From Caccoplasma intestinavium (GTDB lineage Bacteria > Bacteroidota > Bacteroidia > Bacteroidales > UBA11471), in contig DVKT01000006.1 of NCBI GenBank assembly GCA_018715885.1, positions 1 to 64,000 of the forward strand: 64,000 nt of DNA, written 5' to 3'. Position numbers and translations under genes: made by a program. The notes under the pieces are model-generated. The model was not told the DNA's origin, made no database searches, and saw only the letters and a list, made by a program, of their open reading frames with translations. Shown here one piece after another: positions 18,220-27,332 of the stretch (position 1 is the first letter of the stretch; the number at the start of each line of letters is the position of its first letter).

Positions 18220-20007
18220 ATGACAATGAAAAGACTCTTATATATCGCATTCTTCTCGGGACTTCTGTTGAGTGTATCGACAAGTTGCAACGACTTGTTC
18301 AAAGAAGTGCCTTATGACAAACTATCGGAAAACGCCATTTGGGGCGACCAGCTCCTTCTCGACGAATACGTGCTGCCCTGGTACCGGAATATGGACAACG
18401 GGTTCTCTACTTATGTTACGACCATCATGAAAGGGATAGGAAGGGAATACGAACCCTGGTATGCCGACCAGATGACCGTAAGCCGTGCCGACTGGTACAA
18501 CGCCGACTACGGAGACATACTCCGCAGCAGCCAGCAGGAGTTGACGACTCGCGGACGCACCAAATGGAGCACCTATTACACACAGATACGTTCGATCAAC
18601 GTTTTACTCCAAAACGCCGACCAGATACCCGAAGGTGCGCATAAACAACGGATATTGGGAGAAGCTCATTTTTTCAGAGCTTATTACTACTACTTGTTGT
18701 TGCGCATGTACGGCGCTCCCATAATTCTGACCGAGCCGTACGACCCGCTTACCGATAGCCGCAAACTCGCGCGCGCCACCTATGAGGAAACCGTCAATTT
18801 CATCGTTTCCGAAGCGAGTCAAGCAGCCGCTCTGCTCGACGCAAATATCTCCGAAAGCGATGCGGGACGTGCTTCGAAAGGTGCGGCCTATATGCTCAAA
18901 GCAAAAACCTATTTCTGGGCTTCGGGCGTCAAATTTCAAAACCGGACGGAATCTTATCTCGGATTTCCCGATGACCGCACCGACCGCATGTACACGCTTG
19001 CCGCAGAATCGTACGACTCGCTCATGTCTCTCAACCGGTATGAACTGGTGCAAATATCGGAGACGACACAAGACGGCATAGCAAATGCTTACCACGACAT
19101 ATTCTTGACCAAAAACAGCAAGGAATCGATATGGGAGGTACAACACAGCGACGACGGCAACTTCGATACCGAATTCGGGCATAAGCTCGACCGGGAAACC
19201 GCTCCTCCCTCGTGCTACGGCACTTTTGCCGCCTATGTTCCCACACAGAACCACGTCGATGAATACCGAACCGTAAGCGGCCAGCCCATCGAGACGGCTT
19301 CCGATTACGATGCTTCCGACCCATACAAAAACCGGGATTATCGGTTCTATGCCAATATCCTCTATGACGGCTGTTCGTTCAAAGGGAAAACGCTCGAAAT
19401 ACATTATACCTATGAAAAATACGGAGATCGCGAATACGTGCGGGGAGCCGACCTCACAGCCTATGGCTCCTCGGAGCAGGCGACCTACACCCGCACGGGA
19501 TATTATCTGAAAAAATTTGTCCGGGAGTCCCAACAAATCGATAACGACGATACTTATGCCAGCAGCCAAAATTGCATTATCTGGCGGTATGCCGAGGTTC
19601 TGCTCGACTATGCCGAAATCGACTTCAAACAGGGTCGCACGGGCGATGCCATGGATAAGCTCAACGAAATACGCCGCCGGGTACACATGCCCGAATATGA
19701 ATCGATAACATGGGACGACATCGTCAATGAACGACGTGTGGAGTTGGCATTCGAAAAATCGACCTACTGGGATCTCCTGCGTTGGGGTATAGCCGAAGAA
19801 AAAATGAGCGGCAGCACCAATCCCCTCTACGGAGTAAACATCTATAAATACAACGACGGTACGCCTACCGTTTACCGACAAAAGACAGTCAATGGTACCG
19901 ACAATACCGTGCGTTATTTCCGCGAAATGCAGTACTACTGGCCTATTCCGTGGGACGAAATACGTCGTCATGGGATTCCTCAGAATCCGTCGTGGCTCGA
20001 AATGTAA
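18220..20007 (+). CDS. SusD/RagB-family nutrient-binding lipoprotein
   Basis: This is a 595-residue surface lipoprotein that forms the hinged lid on the SusC barrel and binds the cargo. The signal peptide ends in a lipobox, SVSTSC (Cys 23, or 21 if the ATG at 18226 is used), followed by NDLFKEVPYDKLSEN. Typical SusD elements are QIRSINVLLQNADQIP, RILGEAHFFRAYYYYLLLRMYG, KAKTYFWASG, WRYAEVLLDYAEIDF and INERRVELAFE-like VNERRVELAFEKSTYWDLLRWG near the C-terminus. It lies between SusC and an unrecognised secreted protein. The binding pocket cannot be read from sequence; context suggests peptides. Confidence 0.95.
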   Translation: MTMKRLLYIAFFSGLLLSVSTSCNDLFKEVPYDKLSENAIWGDQLLLDEYVLPWYRNMDNGFSTYVTTIMKGIGREYEPWYADQMTVSRADWYNADYGDILRSSQQELTTRGRTKWSTYYTQIRSINVLLQNADQIPEGAHKQRILGEAHFFRAYYYYLLLRMYGAPIILTEPYDPLTDSRKLARATYEETVNFIVSEASQAAALLDANISESDAGRASKGAAYMLKAKTYFWASGVKFQNRTESYLGFPDDRTDRMYTLAAESYDSLMSLNRYELVQISETTQDGIANAYHDIFLTKNSKESIWEVQHSDDGNFDTEFGHKLDRETAPPSCYGTFAAYVPTQNHVDEYRTVSGQPIETASDYDASDPYKNRDYRFYANILYDGCSFKGKTLEIHYTYEKYGDREYVRGADLTAYGSSEQATYTRTGYYLKKFVRESQQIDNDDTYASSQNCIIWRYAEVLLDYAEIDFKQGRTGDAMDKLNEIRRRVHMPEYESITWDDIVNERRVELAFEKSTYWDLLRWGIAEEKMSGSTNPLYGVNIYKYNDGTPTVYRQKTVNGTDNTVRYFREMQYYWPIPWDEIRRHGIPQNPSWLEM

Positions 20008-20041
20008 TCATAAAATACTAACCCTCTAAAAAAGATTGTCT

Positions 20042-20962
20042 ATGAAAAAATCAGTTACACTCGCATTGCTCTTTGCCGGGGCGTTCACGTCGGCCGCCTA
20101 TGCGCAAGGTAATCTCTTCACACCGGCCGATTGCGACTCCAACGGTTGGTTATGGTTTGACACGCAAGAGAAAATCGACAAATATGTCGGAGACGCCACC
20201 AGCGACAAATTGATAAAATCAATTCCCACAATGTATCAAGAAGAAGTAGAGCCCGATGTATTCGAACCGCTCTATAATACCATCTCTCCCACAGTTGCCG
20301 GAGTCGGTACCGATGGATATTTGCCCGGAGTAGATTCTACGGGTGCAGCCATAGGGACAGATGCCAAGAAAGGAGCTATTGTACTTGCTCCGGCATCGCC
20401 CTATACTTCGTTCAATGGCGGAAGCATTCTTCTTCAACTGCCCTCTTGCTATCACCTCTCTGTATTTCTATCGGCCGAATCATCAATCCGCCCGGCCTTA
20501 AAAGGTGGATTTGGAGAATTGGAACCTGTTGACTGTGCCAATATCAAATCATTCATTTTCCTCTCATACCACGGAGCCGGACAATGTACTTGGGAGGTAC
20601 AGGACATCGAAAATGCCAGCGGATTTAAACTCAACCAGCAGCAACCTGTAACCGCCCAAATTCTCAATGGCAACCAAAGTAGTGCTGAGATGTATCTGCA
20701 AGGCTTGAAAGTGCAGGTTTACGGCGAAGGTGCAGGCATAGCAGGCACACAAGCCGATAGCGACCATATCAATATCGCCCAAACGGGTCGGTTCATTTCT
20801 CTGTCCCGCGAAGCAGACATCACAGTCTACAATGCCGGAGGAAAAGAAGTTCTTTCGGCTCGTGCCGAAGCCCTCGACCTCGGCGCATTGGGTACGGGTC
20901 TTTACATCGTGCAGGCTCGCGACAACAACGCCGTATCGACACAAAAAGTATTGATTCCGTAA
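20042..20962 (+). CDS. Secreted protein of unknown function with probable type IX sorting domain
   Basis: I do not recognise the main domain. The 306-residue protein starts at ATG 20042 with a clear signal peptide (MKKSVTLALLFAGAFTSAAYA). The mature part opens QGNLFTPADCDSNGWLWFDTQEKIDKY and contains a beta-rich middle (SILLQLPSCYHLSVFLSAESS, IKSFIFLSYHGAGQCTWEV). The last 75 residues (GRFISLSREADITVYNAGGKEVLSARAEALDLGALGTGLYIVQAR...VSTQKVLIP) look like a type IX C-terminal sorting domain. It is the last gene of the protease-SusC-SusD operon, 34 bases after SusD, with a terminator following. It could be an extra cargo-binding protein or a surface structure that works with SusCD. Confidence 0.75.
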   Translation: MKKSVTLALLFAGAFTSAAYAQGNLFTPADCDSNGWLWFDTQEKIDKYVGDATSDKLIKSIPTMYQEEVEPDVFEPLYNTISPTVAGVGTDGYLPGVDSTGAAIGTDAKKGAIVLAPASPYTSFNGGSILLQLPSCYHLSVFLSAESSIRPALKGGFGELEPVDCANIKSFIFLSYHGAGQCTWEVQDIENASGFKLNQQQPVTAQILNGNQSSAEMYLQGLKVQVYGEGAGIAGTQADSDHINIAQTGRFISLSREADITVYNAGGKEVLSARAEALDLGALGTGLYIVQARDNNAVSTQKVLIP

Positions 20963-20984
20963 AGGCTTCACGACCTACAAACAT

Positions 20985-21023
20985 AAAAGGCCGTGAACAT
21001 GATACTTTCATTCACGGCCTTTT
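20985..21023 (+). terminator. Hairpin terminator closing the SusCD operon
   Basis: A stem AAAAGGCCGTGAA / TTCACGGCCTTTT with a 13-base loop lies 22 bases after the preceding stop codon and 33 bases before the M6 protease start. It separates the operon from the next gene, at least partly. Confidence 0.82.
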
Positions 21024-21055
21024 CGCCTTTTATAAAAACATAAACAGCAACGACT

Positions 21056-23581
21056 ATGAAAAAACTGCTCATTCTCACCCTCGCATTCTGCACGATCTCT
21101 ACAACATTGCAAGCTGCGGAGAAAAATAAAGGAGAATTCAGCAACTTGGTGGTCTTTCTCCGATTTGCCGACGAAGGCGACACGATTTTTGAGAAACCGA
21201 TCTCCCACTATGAGAAGATGTTCAACGACTCGACCGAAGACGCCAACTCGGTATATAACTACTTCAAAGAGGCCTCTTACAACCAACTTTTCTGGTCGAG
21301 TATTTTCTATCCTGCTGCCGACAGCGAAGGAAAAATCATTTCATATCAAGCCCGAAATCCGCGCGGATATTACGAGAAACATTCGAGCATCAATCCCGAT
21401 GGATATGTCGACGACGCCTTAGGTGCAAACAAACTGTTGAGAGAACAGAATCTGGTAAAAGAGCTGTCGGATTACCTCGACACCATTGTCCCGGCCGATG
21501 CCGTCATAGATGCTGACGGTAACGGTGTGATCGATAACATCTGCATCATCGTCAGCGGACGCTCCGCTATCGGAAATTCGCGCCTGTTATGGCCTCACCG
21601 TTCCACATTGTATACCCAAGAAGGCTCCATACAAGGAAAGAAAGTGAACGAATACATCATGCTCTTCGACGATGCCAACGGTTACGGCTCGATGGTAACA
21701 CCCCTTGAAATCAATACGGGTGTACTGTGCCATGAAATGTCTCACACATTAGGCACGTATGACCTCTATCACGGTAGTGTACGTACCGACCTGAATCCCG
21801 TCGGCGTGTGGGATTTGATGTCCGACAATCTCTCCGTTCCGCAAAGCATGAGCGCATATACCAAATACAAATATTGTAAATGGATCGACGAGATACCCGA
21901 AATCTCCCAACCCGGAACTTACACTCTCCACCCGCTTACCGGAGACCGCAAAGACAATATCGCCTATAAAATATGCCCTACGGGATCGGACCAATACTTC
22001 ATCGTCGAATACCGTAAAAAAGAAGGCTTCGATGCCGGCATACCCGAATCGGGACTTCTGATATACCGGGTAGATCCCCGATATACCGGGAACAACGCCT
22101 ATGACGGCAGCAGCAAATTTGACGAATTGTATCTCTTCCGCCCCGGAGGGTCGACGACTTCCGACGGGAAAATCGAACAAGCTGCTTTCAGTGCCGAAAG
22201 CGGACGCACGGCATTCGGAGGGGAGGCCGCACAAAAACCGTTTTACACCAACGGTGAGACCGCCCGTTTCGCCATTGGTAACATATCGACTTGCGGCGAG
22301 ACCCTCTCATTCGATTTATTACCCGTCGCTTCCCGCATCTATCTGCCGACCGATACAGTCGTCTTAGCCGGCAATGCCGGCAGTACGACTGCTGTTACCG
22401 TAGAAGCCGATACCTCGTGGCAGATAACGTCAGTACCCGAGTGGCTCGAAATATCGCCCACGCAAGGCCACACAGGAAAAACGACGATTACAATCACCGC
22501 CCTGACAAAAAATGAAAACACGTCGTCGCGTAACGCCGACATCATACTGAATGCCATCGACGAGGCAGATGTAGCCGATACGCTCACGGTTTCCCAAGCA
22601 TCGGGTGAAATACTGGCGCCATCGAACCTCTCGGCAACAGTCGTAAACGGAAAAGTGGAGCTTACGTGGTCGGCCCCGGTATCGGGTTCGACCGTACTGA
22701 ACGAAGATTTCGAAAATGCCGCTTCCGTCGCCAACTGGACGATACGCCACGATTCGGAAAATCCCAAAACGTGGATTCACGTAGAGGCCGACAAATACAC
22801 GGAAGTTTCGGACGGCACCCATGCTATGAAACTCGAATCGGACTGGGATTCCATGCACCAAGATGAGTGGCTCATCTCGCCCTCCTTCGCACACGGACAG
22901 CGATTGGACTTCCATTCCAAATCGATCGCTCCGCAGAAAAACAACGCTCATAATTTCTATTATGTGCTGGTCAGCTCGGACAACGGGGAAACGTGGGAAA
23001 TACTCTACGACCTGAAAACGCAAAGTACCGCAGTAAACGTGTATGAAGAAATATCACTCGATCTCACGCCTTATCTCTCCAATGAGATGCGCATTGCATT
23101 CCGGGGATATGACGATAACAACGCGGGTCTCTCTTATTGGTGGATTGTAGACGGCATTGTCGTATATCCTGCCGCCGAATCTTCTGCAATAACAGGATAC
23201 AACATCTACCGGAACGGTATAAAAATAGCAACGACCGATAAATGTCATTTCACCGATGAAAACATTCCCGAAGGGGAGATCCGCTATCAAGTATCGGCTA
23301 CCACACAATATGGAGAAACAGCCCTTTCCGCACCTGTCGGCATAGACGAAAGCAGCATCGATGAAACACCGACGACCGAAACCGCCTATTATAACCGGAA
23401 GAGCGGATTATTGATAATTCCGGAGGCAGACAAAGTCATTCTCACCGGCATAGACGGACGTACCATGTCGTTTACCGGCACCACGCAAGGGTATATCGAC
23501 TTGAAGAACATTCCCGAAGGGTTCTATATCGCCCGTATCGTATCGGGAAATAAGAGTTATGTCCTGAAATTTTTCAAATAA
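21056..23581 (+). CDS. M6-type secreted metalloprotease with BACON, jelly-roll and fibronectin modules
   Basis: This 841-residue exported protease (signal peptide MKKLLILTLAFCTISTTLQA) belongs to the M6/immune-inhibitor-A-like group. The catalytic zinc site is CHEMSHTLGTYDLYH (His 226, Glu 227, His 230), with the N-terminal SNLVVFLRFADE and FKEASYNQLFW stretches typical of M6. A BACON-like domain (about residues 427-515, DTSWQITSVPEWLEISPTQG) follows, then a fibronectin-like fold split by an inserted choice-of-anchor-J jelly roll (about 548-715). The last 75 residues end KSYVLKFFK, a probable type IX sorting domain. It follows a terminator and precedes a second, so it may be a separate transcript. 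Likely role: digesting extracellular protein next to the SusCD importer. Confidence 0.88.
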   Translation: MKKLLILTLAFCTISTTLQAAEKNKGEFSNLVVFLRFADEGDTIFEKPISHYEKMFNDSTEDANSVYNYFKEASYNQLFWSSIFYPAADSEGKIISYQARNPRGYYEKHSSINPDGYVDDALGANKLLREQNLVKELSDYLDTIVPADAVIDADGNGVIDNICIIVSGRSAIGNSRLLWPHRSTLYTQEGSIQGKKVNEYIMLFDDANGYGSMVTPLEINTGVLCHEMSHTLGTYDLYHGSVRTDLNPVGVWDLMSDNLSVPQSMSAYTKYKYCKWIDEIPEISQPGTYTLHPLTGDRKDNIAYKICPTGSDQYFIVEYRKKEGFDAGIPESGLLIYRVDPRYTGNNAYDGSSKFDELYLFRPGGSTTSDGKIEQAAFSAESGRTAFGGEAAQKPFYTNGETARFAIGNISTCGETLSFDLLPVASRIYLPTDTVVLAGNAGSTTAVTVEADTSWQITSVPEWLEISPTQGHTGKTTITITALTKNENTSSRNADIILNAIDEADVADTLTVSQASGEILAPSNLSATVVNGKVELTWSAPVSGSTVLNEDFENAASVANWTIRHDSENPKTWIHVEADKYTEVSDGTHAMKLESDWDSMHQDEWLISPSFAHGQRLDFHSKSIAPQKNNAHNFYYVLVSSDNGETWEILYDLKTQSTAVNVYEEISLDLTPYLSNEMRIAFRGYDDNNAGLSYWWIVDGIVVYPAAESSAITGYNIYRNGIKIATTDKCHFTDENIPEGEIRYQVSATTQYGETALSAPVGIDESSIDETPTTETAYYNRKSGLLIIPEADKVILTGIDGRTMSFTGTTQGYIDLKNIPEGFYIARIVSGNKSYVLKFFK

Positions 23582-23636
23582 AAAAACAGGTTATTTGCCG
23601 AATCATTTTCTATTCGACAGATAACCGCGAATCATA

Positions 23637-23681
23637 CAAAAGGGAAAAGGGCTGCATAAAATGCAGCCCTTTTCCCTTTTG
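23637..23681. terminator. Long perfect hairpin between the M6 protease and tRNA-Leu
   Basis: A 21-bp perfect stem with a 3-base AAA loop lies between convergent genes: 55 bases after the M6 protease stop and abutting the 3' end of tRNA-Leu on the minus strand. The A/T ends of the stem would serve as U tracts in both directions, so it probably terminates both. Confidence 0.9.
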
Positions 23682-23763
23682 TGCGGATGATAGGACTCGA
23701 ACCTACACGACTTTCGTCACCAGATCCTAAGTCTGGCGTGGCTACCAATTACACCACATCCGC
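23682..23763 (-). tRNA. tRNA-Leu (TAG)
   Basis: Read on the minus strand, this is an 82-base class II cloverleaf: acceptor GCGGATG / CATCCGC with discriminator A, anticodon stem CCAGA/TCTGG with loop CTTAGGA (anticodon TAG). It has a long variable arm (TGACGAAAGTCGT) and a T arm with TTCGAGT. CCA is not encoded. Confidence 0.96.
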
Positions 23764-23851
23764 GAAAACAGACGATACAAAGGTACGTGAAGTTTACGAA
23801 TTAGGCAATAAAAAGCTCTTTTTTTAGCTCATGCAATATTGCCGCATCGAA

Positions 23852-26320
23852 CTATTCTCTGTAATAGACCCTTTTCACCCGGGAAGATACAGAGGTAAGA
23901 ATCTCATAAGGAATCGTATCCAACCAACCGGCCATCTCTTCTACGGGCAACTGCTCGCCGAATATCTCGACACGGTCTCCTTCCCGACAATCGATGTCGG
24001 TTACATCTATCAGGGTTACGTCCATACAGATATTACCGACGACAGGAGCACGCTTGCCATTGACGACGACACACCCTTTGCCATTGCCGAGATGCCTGTC
24101 AAACCCGTCGGCATATCCTATGGGAATAGCCGCTATACGGGAAGGTCGCTCCAACACCCCGCGACGACTGTATCCGACCGTTTCTCCGGCAGCCAAATCG
24201 CGTATCTGCAAAATCGTCGTCTTCAACGTACTTACCGTGCGTAAACCCTTATTGTCTCCATACGGAGAAACACCGTAAAGGCCTATGCCGAGACGAACAG
24301 CATCGAACTGAAAATCGGTAAATCGCGTAATTCCCGCCGTATTGAGGATATGACGCAAAACCTTATGCGGCGACGCGGCCTGCACAGCATCGGCACACCG
24401 CGTAAAAAGCGCGATCTGATGTCGGGAATAATCATCGAAACAAGCCTCATCGCTACCGGCGAAATGCGAAAAGACCGACCGCGCCGACAAGTTATCCTGT
24501 GATGATAACCTTTCGGCCAACAGCGGCATATCTTTTTCTTCAAACCCGAGGCGGTGCATACCCGAATCGATCTTGATATGTACCGGATAGTGCAACAGAC
24601 CTTGCCGACGAGCCTCTACCAGCAAAGCATCGAACAGCTTGAAGCTATACACCTCGGGCTCGAGGTCATAACGGAAAAGGGTATGAAAGCTCGACATTTC
24701 GGGATTCATTACCATAATAGGTATCGTAATGCCTTGCTTGCGCAACTCGGCACCCTCATCGGCCACGGCTACTGCCAGATAATCACAGCCATGATCTTGT
24801 AAAGTCTTCGCCAATTCATACGAACCCGCTCCGTAACCGAATGCCTTCACCATGCAAATCATACGGGTCGAAGGATTCAGTTTTTCCTTATAAAAATTGT
24901 AATTGTGGACGATCGCATCGAGATTCACTTCGAGTATCGTCTCATGTTGTTTCAGTTCCAATGCTTCGCACACCGACTCGAAATGAAAACGGCGCGCCCC
25001 TTTTATCAGAATAAGTTCCCGGGAAAACCGATCGATGCGCCCCGATTGCAAGAACTCTTCGGTCGTGGCATAAAACTCCTTCTCTATATTGAAACAAGCG
25101 GCATGCGCCATAATTTCATAACCGATTCCGACGAGACGCTGCACCCCCTTATGCCGGACAAGAGAAGCTACGCGCTCATAAAGTTCATCGGACGGAACTC
25201 CCGACTGTAAAATATCGGAAAGTATCAATGTTCGCCGCATCGACCGAGCCGCCGAACGACGGGATTGAAAATCAAGCGCAATACCGAGGGAATTGATATC
25301 GGAATTGTAACTGTCGTTTATCAACAGGCAATTATTGATTCCCTCTTTTACCTCCATACGCATGGCAATCGGTTCGAGACGACTCATACGGCGGGCAATC
25401 ACGTCGACATCGGTACCGAGGTAGAGCATGACCGCCAAACAATGTATGGCGTCTTGCACAGCCCCATCTTCGACAAACGGTATCGTAAAACCGCTTTTGG
25501 TACGCAAATAAATATATTCGATGCGTGTCGACATCTCTTCTTTCTCTATCTTGGAAATATAGAGGGGCGAGTCTATATTGACATGCGACCAAGCAATCTC
25601 CCGCGTACCCATGCACATCTTATTGAATGATTCGGTTATGAGCGGATCATCTCCGTCATAAATAATCGCATCGGAACGGCGGAAAAGCGACAATTTTTCC
25701 TCGCATTTCTCCTGTATGGTGGAGAATCCTTCCTGATGCGCTTCTCCCACATTGGTAAGAATCCCCACCGTAGGCTGCACGATAGGCTCCAGCTTATCCA
25801 TCTCACCCGATTTCGATATACCCGCTTCGATGACAGCCAGTTCGGTTTGTTCGTTGATTTCCCACACCGAAAGGGGTACTCCGATTTGAGAATTGTAACT
25901 GCGCGGAGAACGCACCATCGTATAGTCTTCACACAAAAGCTGATAAAGCCATTCTTTCACGACCGTCTTACCATTACTGCCGGCAACGCCGATAACCGGA
26001 ATCTTAAACCGACGTCGATGCGCCGCAGCAAGAGCCTGCAACGCCTGCAATGTATCGGAAACAACGAGAAAATTGGCTTCTCCCATTTCGTCGGCATGTT
26101 CGGGAATGCGGCTTACAACAAAATTGCAAACACCTTTCCGATATAAATCAAACACATAACGATGGCCGTCATTCCGTTCGGTAACAAGAGCGAAAAAGAG
26201 GGTTTCTTCGGGGAAAGTCAGCGACCGGCTGTCGGTCAGTAATACCGAAACGGCACACTCTCTATTCTTACGAAAATCGGCACGTACGATTTTAGCTATT
26301 TCTGTGATACTATATTTCAT
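23852..26320 (-). CDS. Fused MurF ligase / alanine racemase
   Basis: This 822-residue protein joins two peptidoglycan-precursor enzymes. Residues 1 to about 455 are MurF, which adds D-Ala-D-Ala to UDP-MurNAc-tripeptide; the ATP site is GVAGSNGKT (about 111-119), followed by LTNVGEAHQEGF and NDSYNSD. Residues from about 462 are alanine racemase, which makes the D-Ala; the pyridoxal-phosphate lysine is in MVKAFGYGAGS (Lys 492), and IPIGYADGFDR is the family's later motif. The fusion is known throughout Bacteroidetes. Its start overlaps the end of the GSCFA gene by 11 bases, and it is the last gene of a five-gene minus-strand run that starts with glyS. Confidence 0.95.
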   Translation of the reverse strand: MKYSITEIAKIVRADFRKNRECAVSVLLTDSRSLTFPEETLFFALVTERNDGHRYVFDLYRKGVCNFVVSRIPEHADEMGEANFLVVSDTLQALQALAAAHRRRFKIPVIGVAGSNGKTVVKEWLYQLLCEDYTMVRSPRSYNSQIGVPLSVWEINEQTELAVIEAGISKSGEMDKLEPIVQPTVGILTNVGEAHQEGFSTIQEKCEEKLSLFRRSDAIIYDGDDPLITESFNKMCMGTREIAWSHVNIDSPLYISKIEKEEMSTRIEYIYLRTKSGFTIPFVEDGAVQDAIHCLAVMLYLGTDVDVIARRMSRLEPIAMRMEVKEGINNCLLINDSYNSDINSLGIALDFQSRRSAARSMRRTLILSDILQSGVPSDELYERVASLVRHKGVQRLVGIGYEIMAHAACFNIEKEFYATTEEFLQSGRIDRFSRELILIKGARRFHFESVCEALELKQHETILEVNLDAIVHNYNFYKEKLNPSTRMICMVKAFGYGAGSYELAKTLQDHGCDYLAVAVADEGAELRKQGITIPIMVMNPEMSSFHTLFRYDLEPEVYSFKLFDALLVEARRQGLLHYPVHIKIDSGMHRLGFEEKDMPLLAERLSSQDNLSARSVFSHFAGSDEACFDDYSRHQIALFTRCADAVQAASPHKVLRHILNTAGITRFTDFQFDAVRLGIGLYGVSPYGDNKGLRTVSTLKTTILQIRDLAAGETVGYSRRGVLERPSRIAAIPIGYADGFDRHLGNGKGCVVVNGKRAPVVGNICMDVTLIDVTDIDCREGDRVEIFGEQLPVEEMAGWLDTIPYEILTSVSSRVKRVYYRE

Positions 26321-27317
26321 CGGTCTCTAATGTTGCGAGCAACTGCCGGGCGGCAGCAAGCTCATCGGTTACATCAAAGAAAGTATATTTTTCCCGAAAT
26401 TTTTCGAGTTTAAGGATATTTTGTACGACAAATTGCCTGTATGTTTTCCGGTCGGGTGTCAGCGGGCGATGTCGCAATGCCTGCAAAAGACGTCCCCACT
26501 CCCGATTGACGGAACGGGTCGCCTCATCGAAATAGGTCTCGGAGAATTTTTCCCACACATAGTCGACCGCTTGTTGCGACGGGTGCACCATGTCCCTGTC
26601 GTAGAAACGGTAATCGCGCAACTCGTCCATGACAAGCTCATACGCAGGGAAGTAAAAGCAACGTTCGGGATAGACCCGACACAATTCATCGGTAAAAAGC
26701 AACAGAGCAGATTTGCTCAATTGATTGCCGTGCGCACCGTCCTTCATATGCCGCACGGGACTCACCGTAAACAGCAGCTTCACGCGGGGATTCGTGGCAA
26801 ACAACCGTTCGAGCAATGGTAACCATACAGCAACCATCCCGTCGACCGACAGTCGTCGACGGTCGAAACAAGAAGCTGGCAATTTATGACAATTGGCAAC
26901 CACCGTATCGGTTCCCGTCAACGTATAGACCCATGCCGTCCCCCATGTCAGAATCAAAAAATCCACTTCTCCCAGCGATGTCGATGCCGGTAAAAAACGG
27001 CGATTGATTTGTTGCAGGCAAAGTGCCTTGTCTATATGTGAAAAGCTCGAATGATGGGCAAAACTGTGCCATAAATTTCCGTTTGAAAAAAGGTCTTCAT
27101 CGGAAAACGGCTTCCTGTCGAACAAGCGAACCAACGACTTTGCAATAGACAACGGATTGTACTGTATACCGAACGGATTGACATCGACCCGAAAATGAAA
27201 CTCACCGAGCCTCGTCCCGATATGCTCGGCAAAACAAGAGCCGAACAACATCATACGATGATGATGTGTTACGGCTCCTTGTTGCAGGTCGATCGATACA
27301 GGAGTGTTCCATTCCAT
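26310..27317 (-). CDS. GSCFA domain protein (SGNH-hydrolase-like)
   Basis: This 335-residue protein carries the signature that names the family, LFGSCFAEHIGTRL (about residues 25-38), and the later DRDMVHPSQQAVDYVW, which corresponds to the DxxH catalytic pair of SGNH/GDSL hydrolases. LFTVSPVRHMKDGAHGNQLSK is the middle conserved block. The usual guess is an esterase or acyltransferase acting on a surface or cell-wall polymer, but no substrate is established. It overlaps murF-alr by 11 bases and follows the FKBP gene by 15 bases. The tight coupling to murF-alr suggests an envelope-related job. Confidence 0.9.
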   Translation of the reverse strand: MEWNTPVSIDLQQGAVTHHHRMMLFGSCFAEHIGTRLGEFHFRVDVNPFGIQYNPLSIAKSLVRLFDRKPFSDEDLFSNGNLWHSFAHHSSFSHIDKALCLQQINRRFLPASTSLGEVDFLILTWGTAWVYTLTGTDTVVANCHKLPASCFDRRRLSVDGMVAVWLPLLERLFATNPRVKLLFTVSPVRHMKDGAHGNQLSKSALLLFTDELCRVYPERCFYFPAYELVMDELRDYRFYDRDMVHPSQQAVDYVWEKFSETYFDEATRSVNREWGRLLQALRHRPLTPDRKTYRQFVVQNILKLEKFREKYTFFDVTDELAAARQLLATLETDEI

Positions 27318-27332
27318 ACTCCCGAATATTTT

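Noticed and set aside
18604..19971. A 455-codon open frame opposite SusD
   Set aside because: SusD on the plus strand is unmistakable; the reverse frame is a by-product of its codon usage.
23637..23681. Repeat or CRISPR-like unit
   Set aside because: It occurs once, is a perfect hairpin with A/T ends and sits after a stop codon, so it is a terminator. No regularly spaced repeats were seen anywhere in the window.
23852..26320. MurF-alanine racemase fusion as an assembly error or novelty
   Set aside because: The same fusion is known throughout Bacteroidetes and both active sites are intact; it is reported as a feature only.
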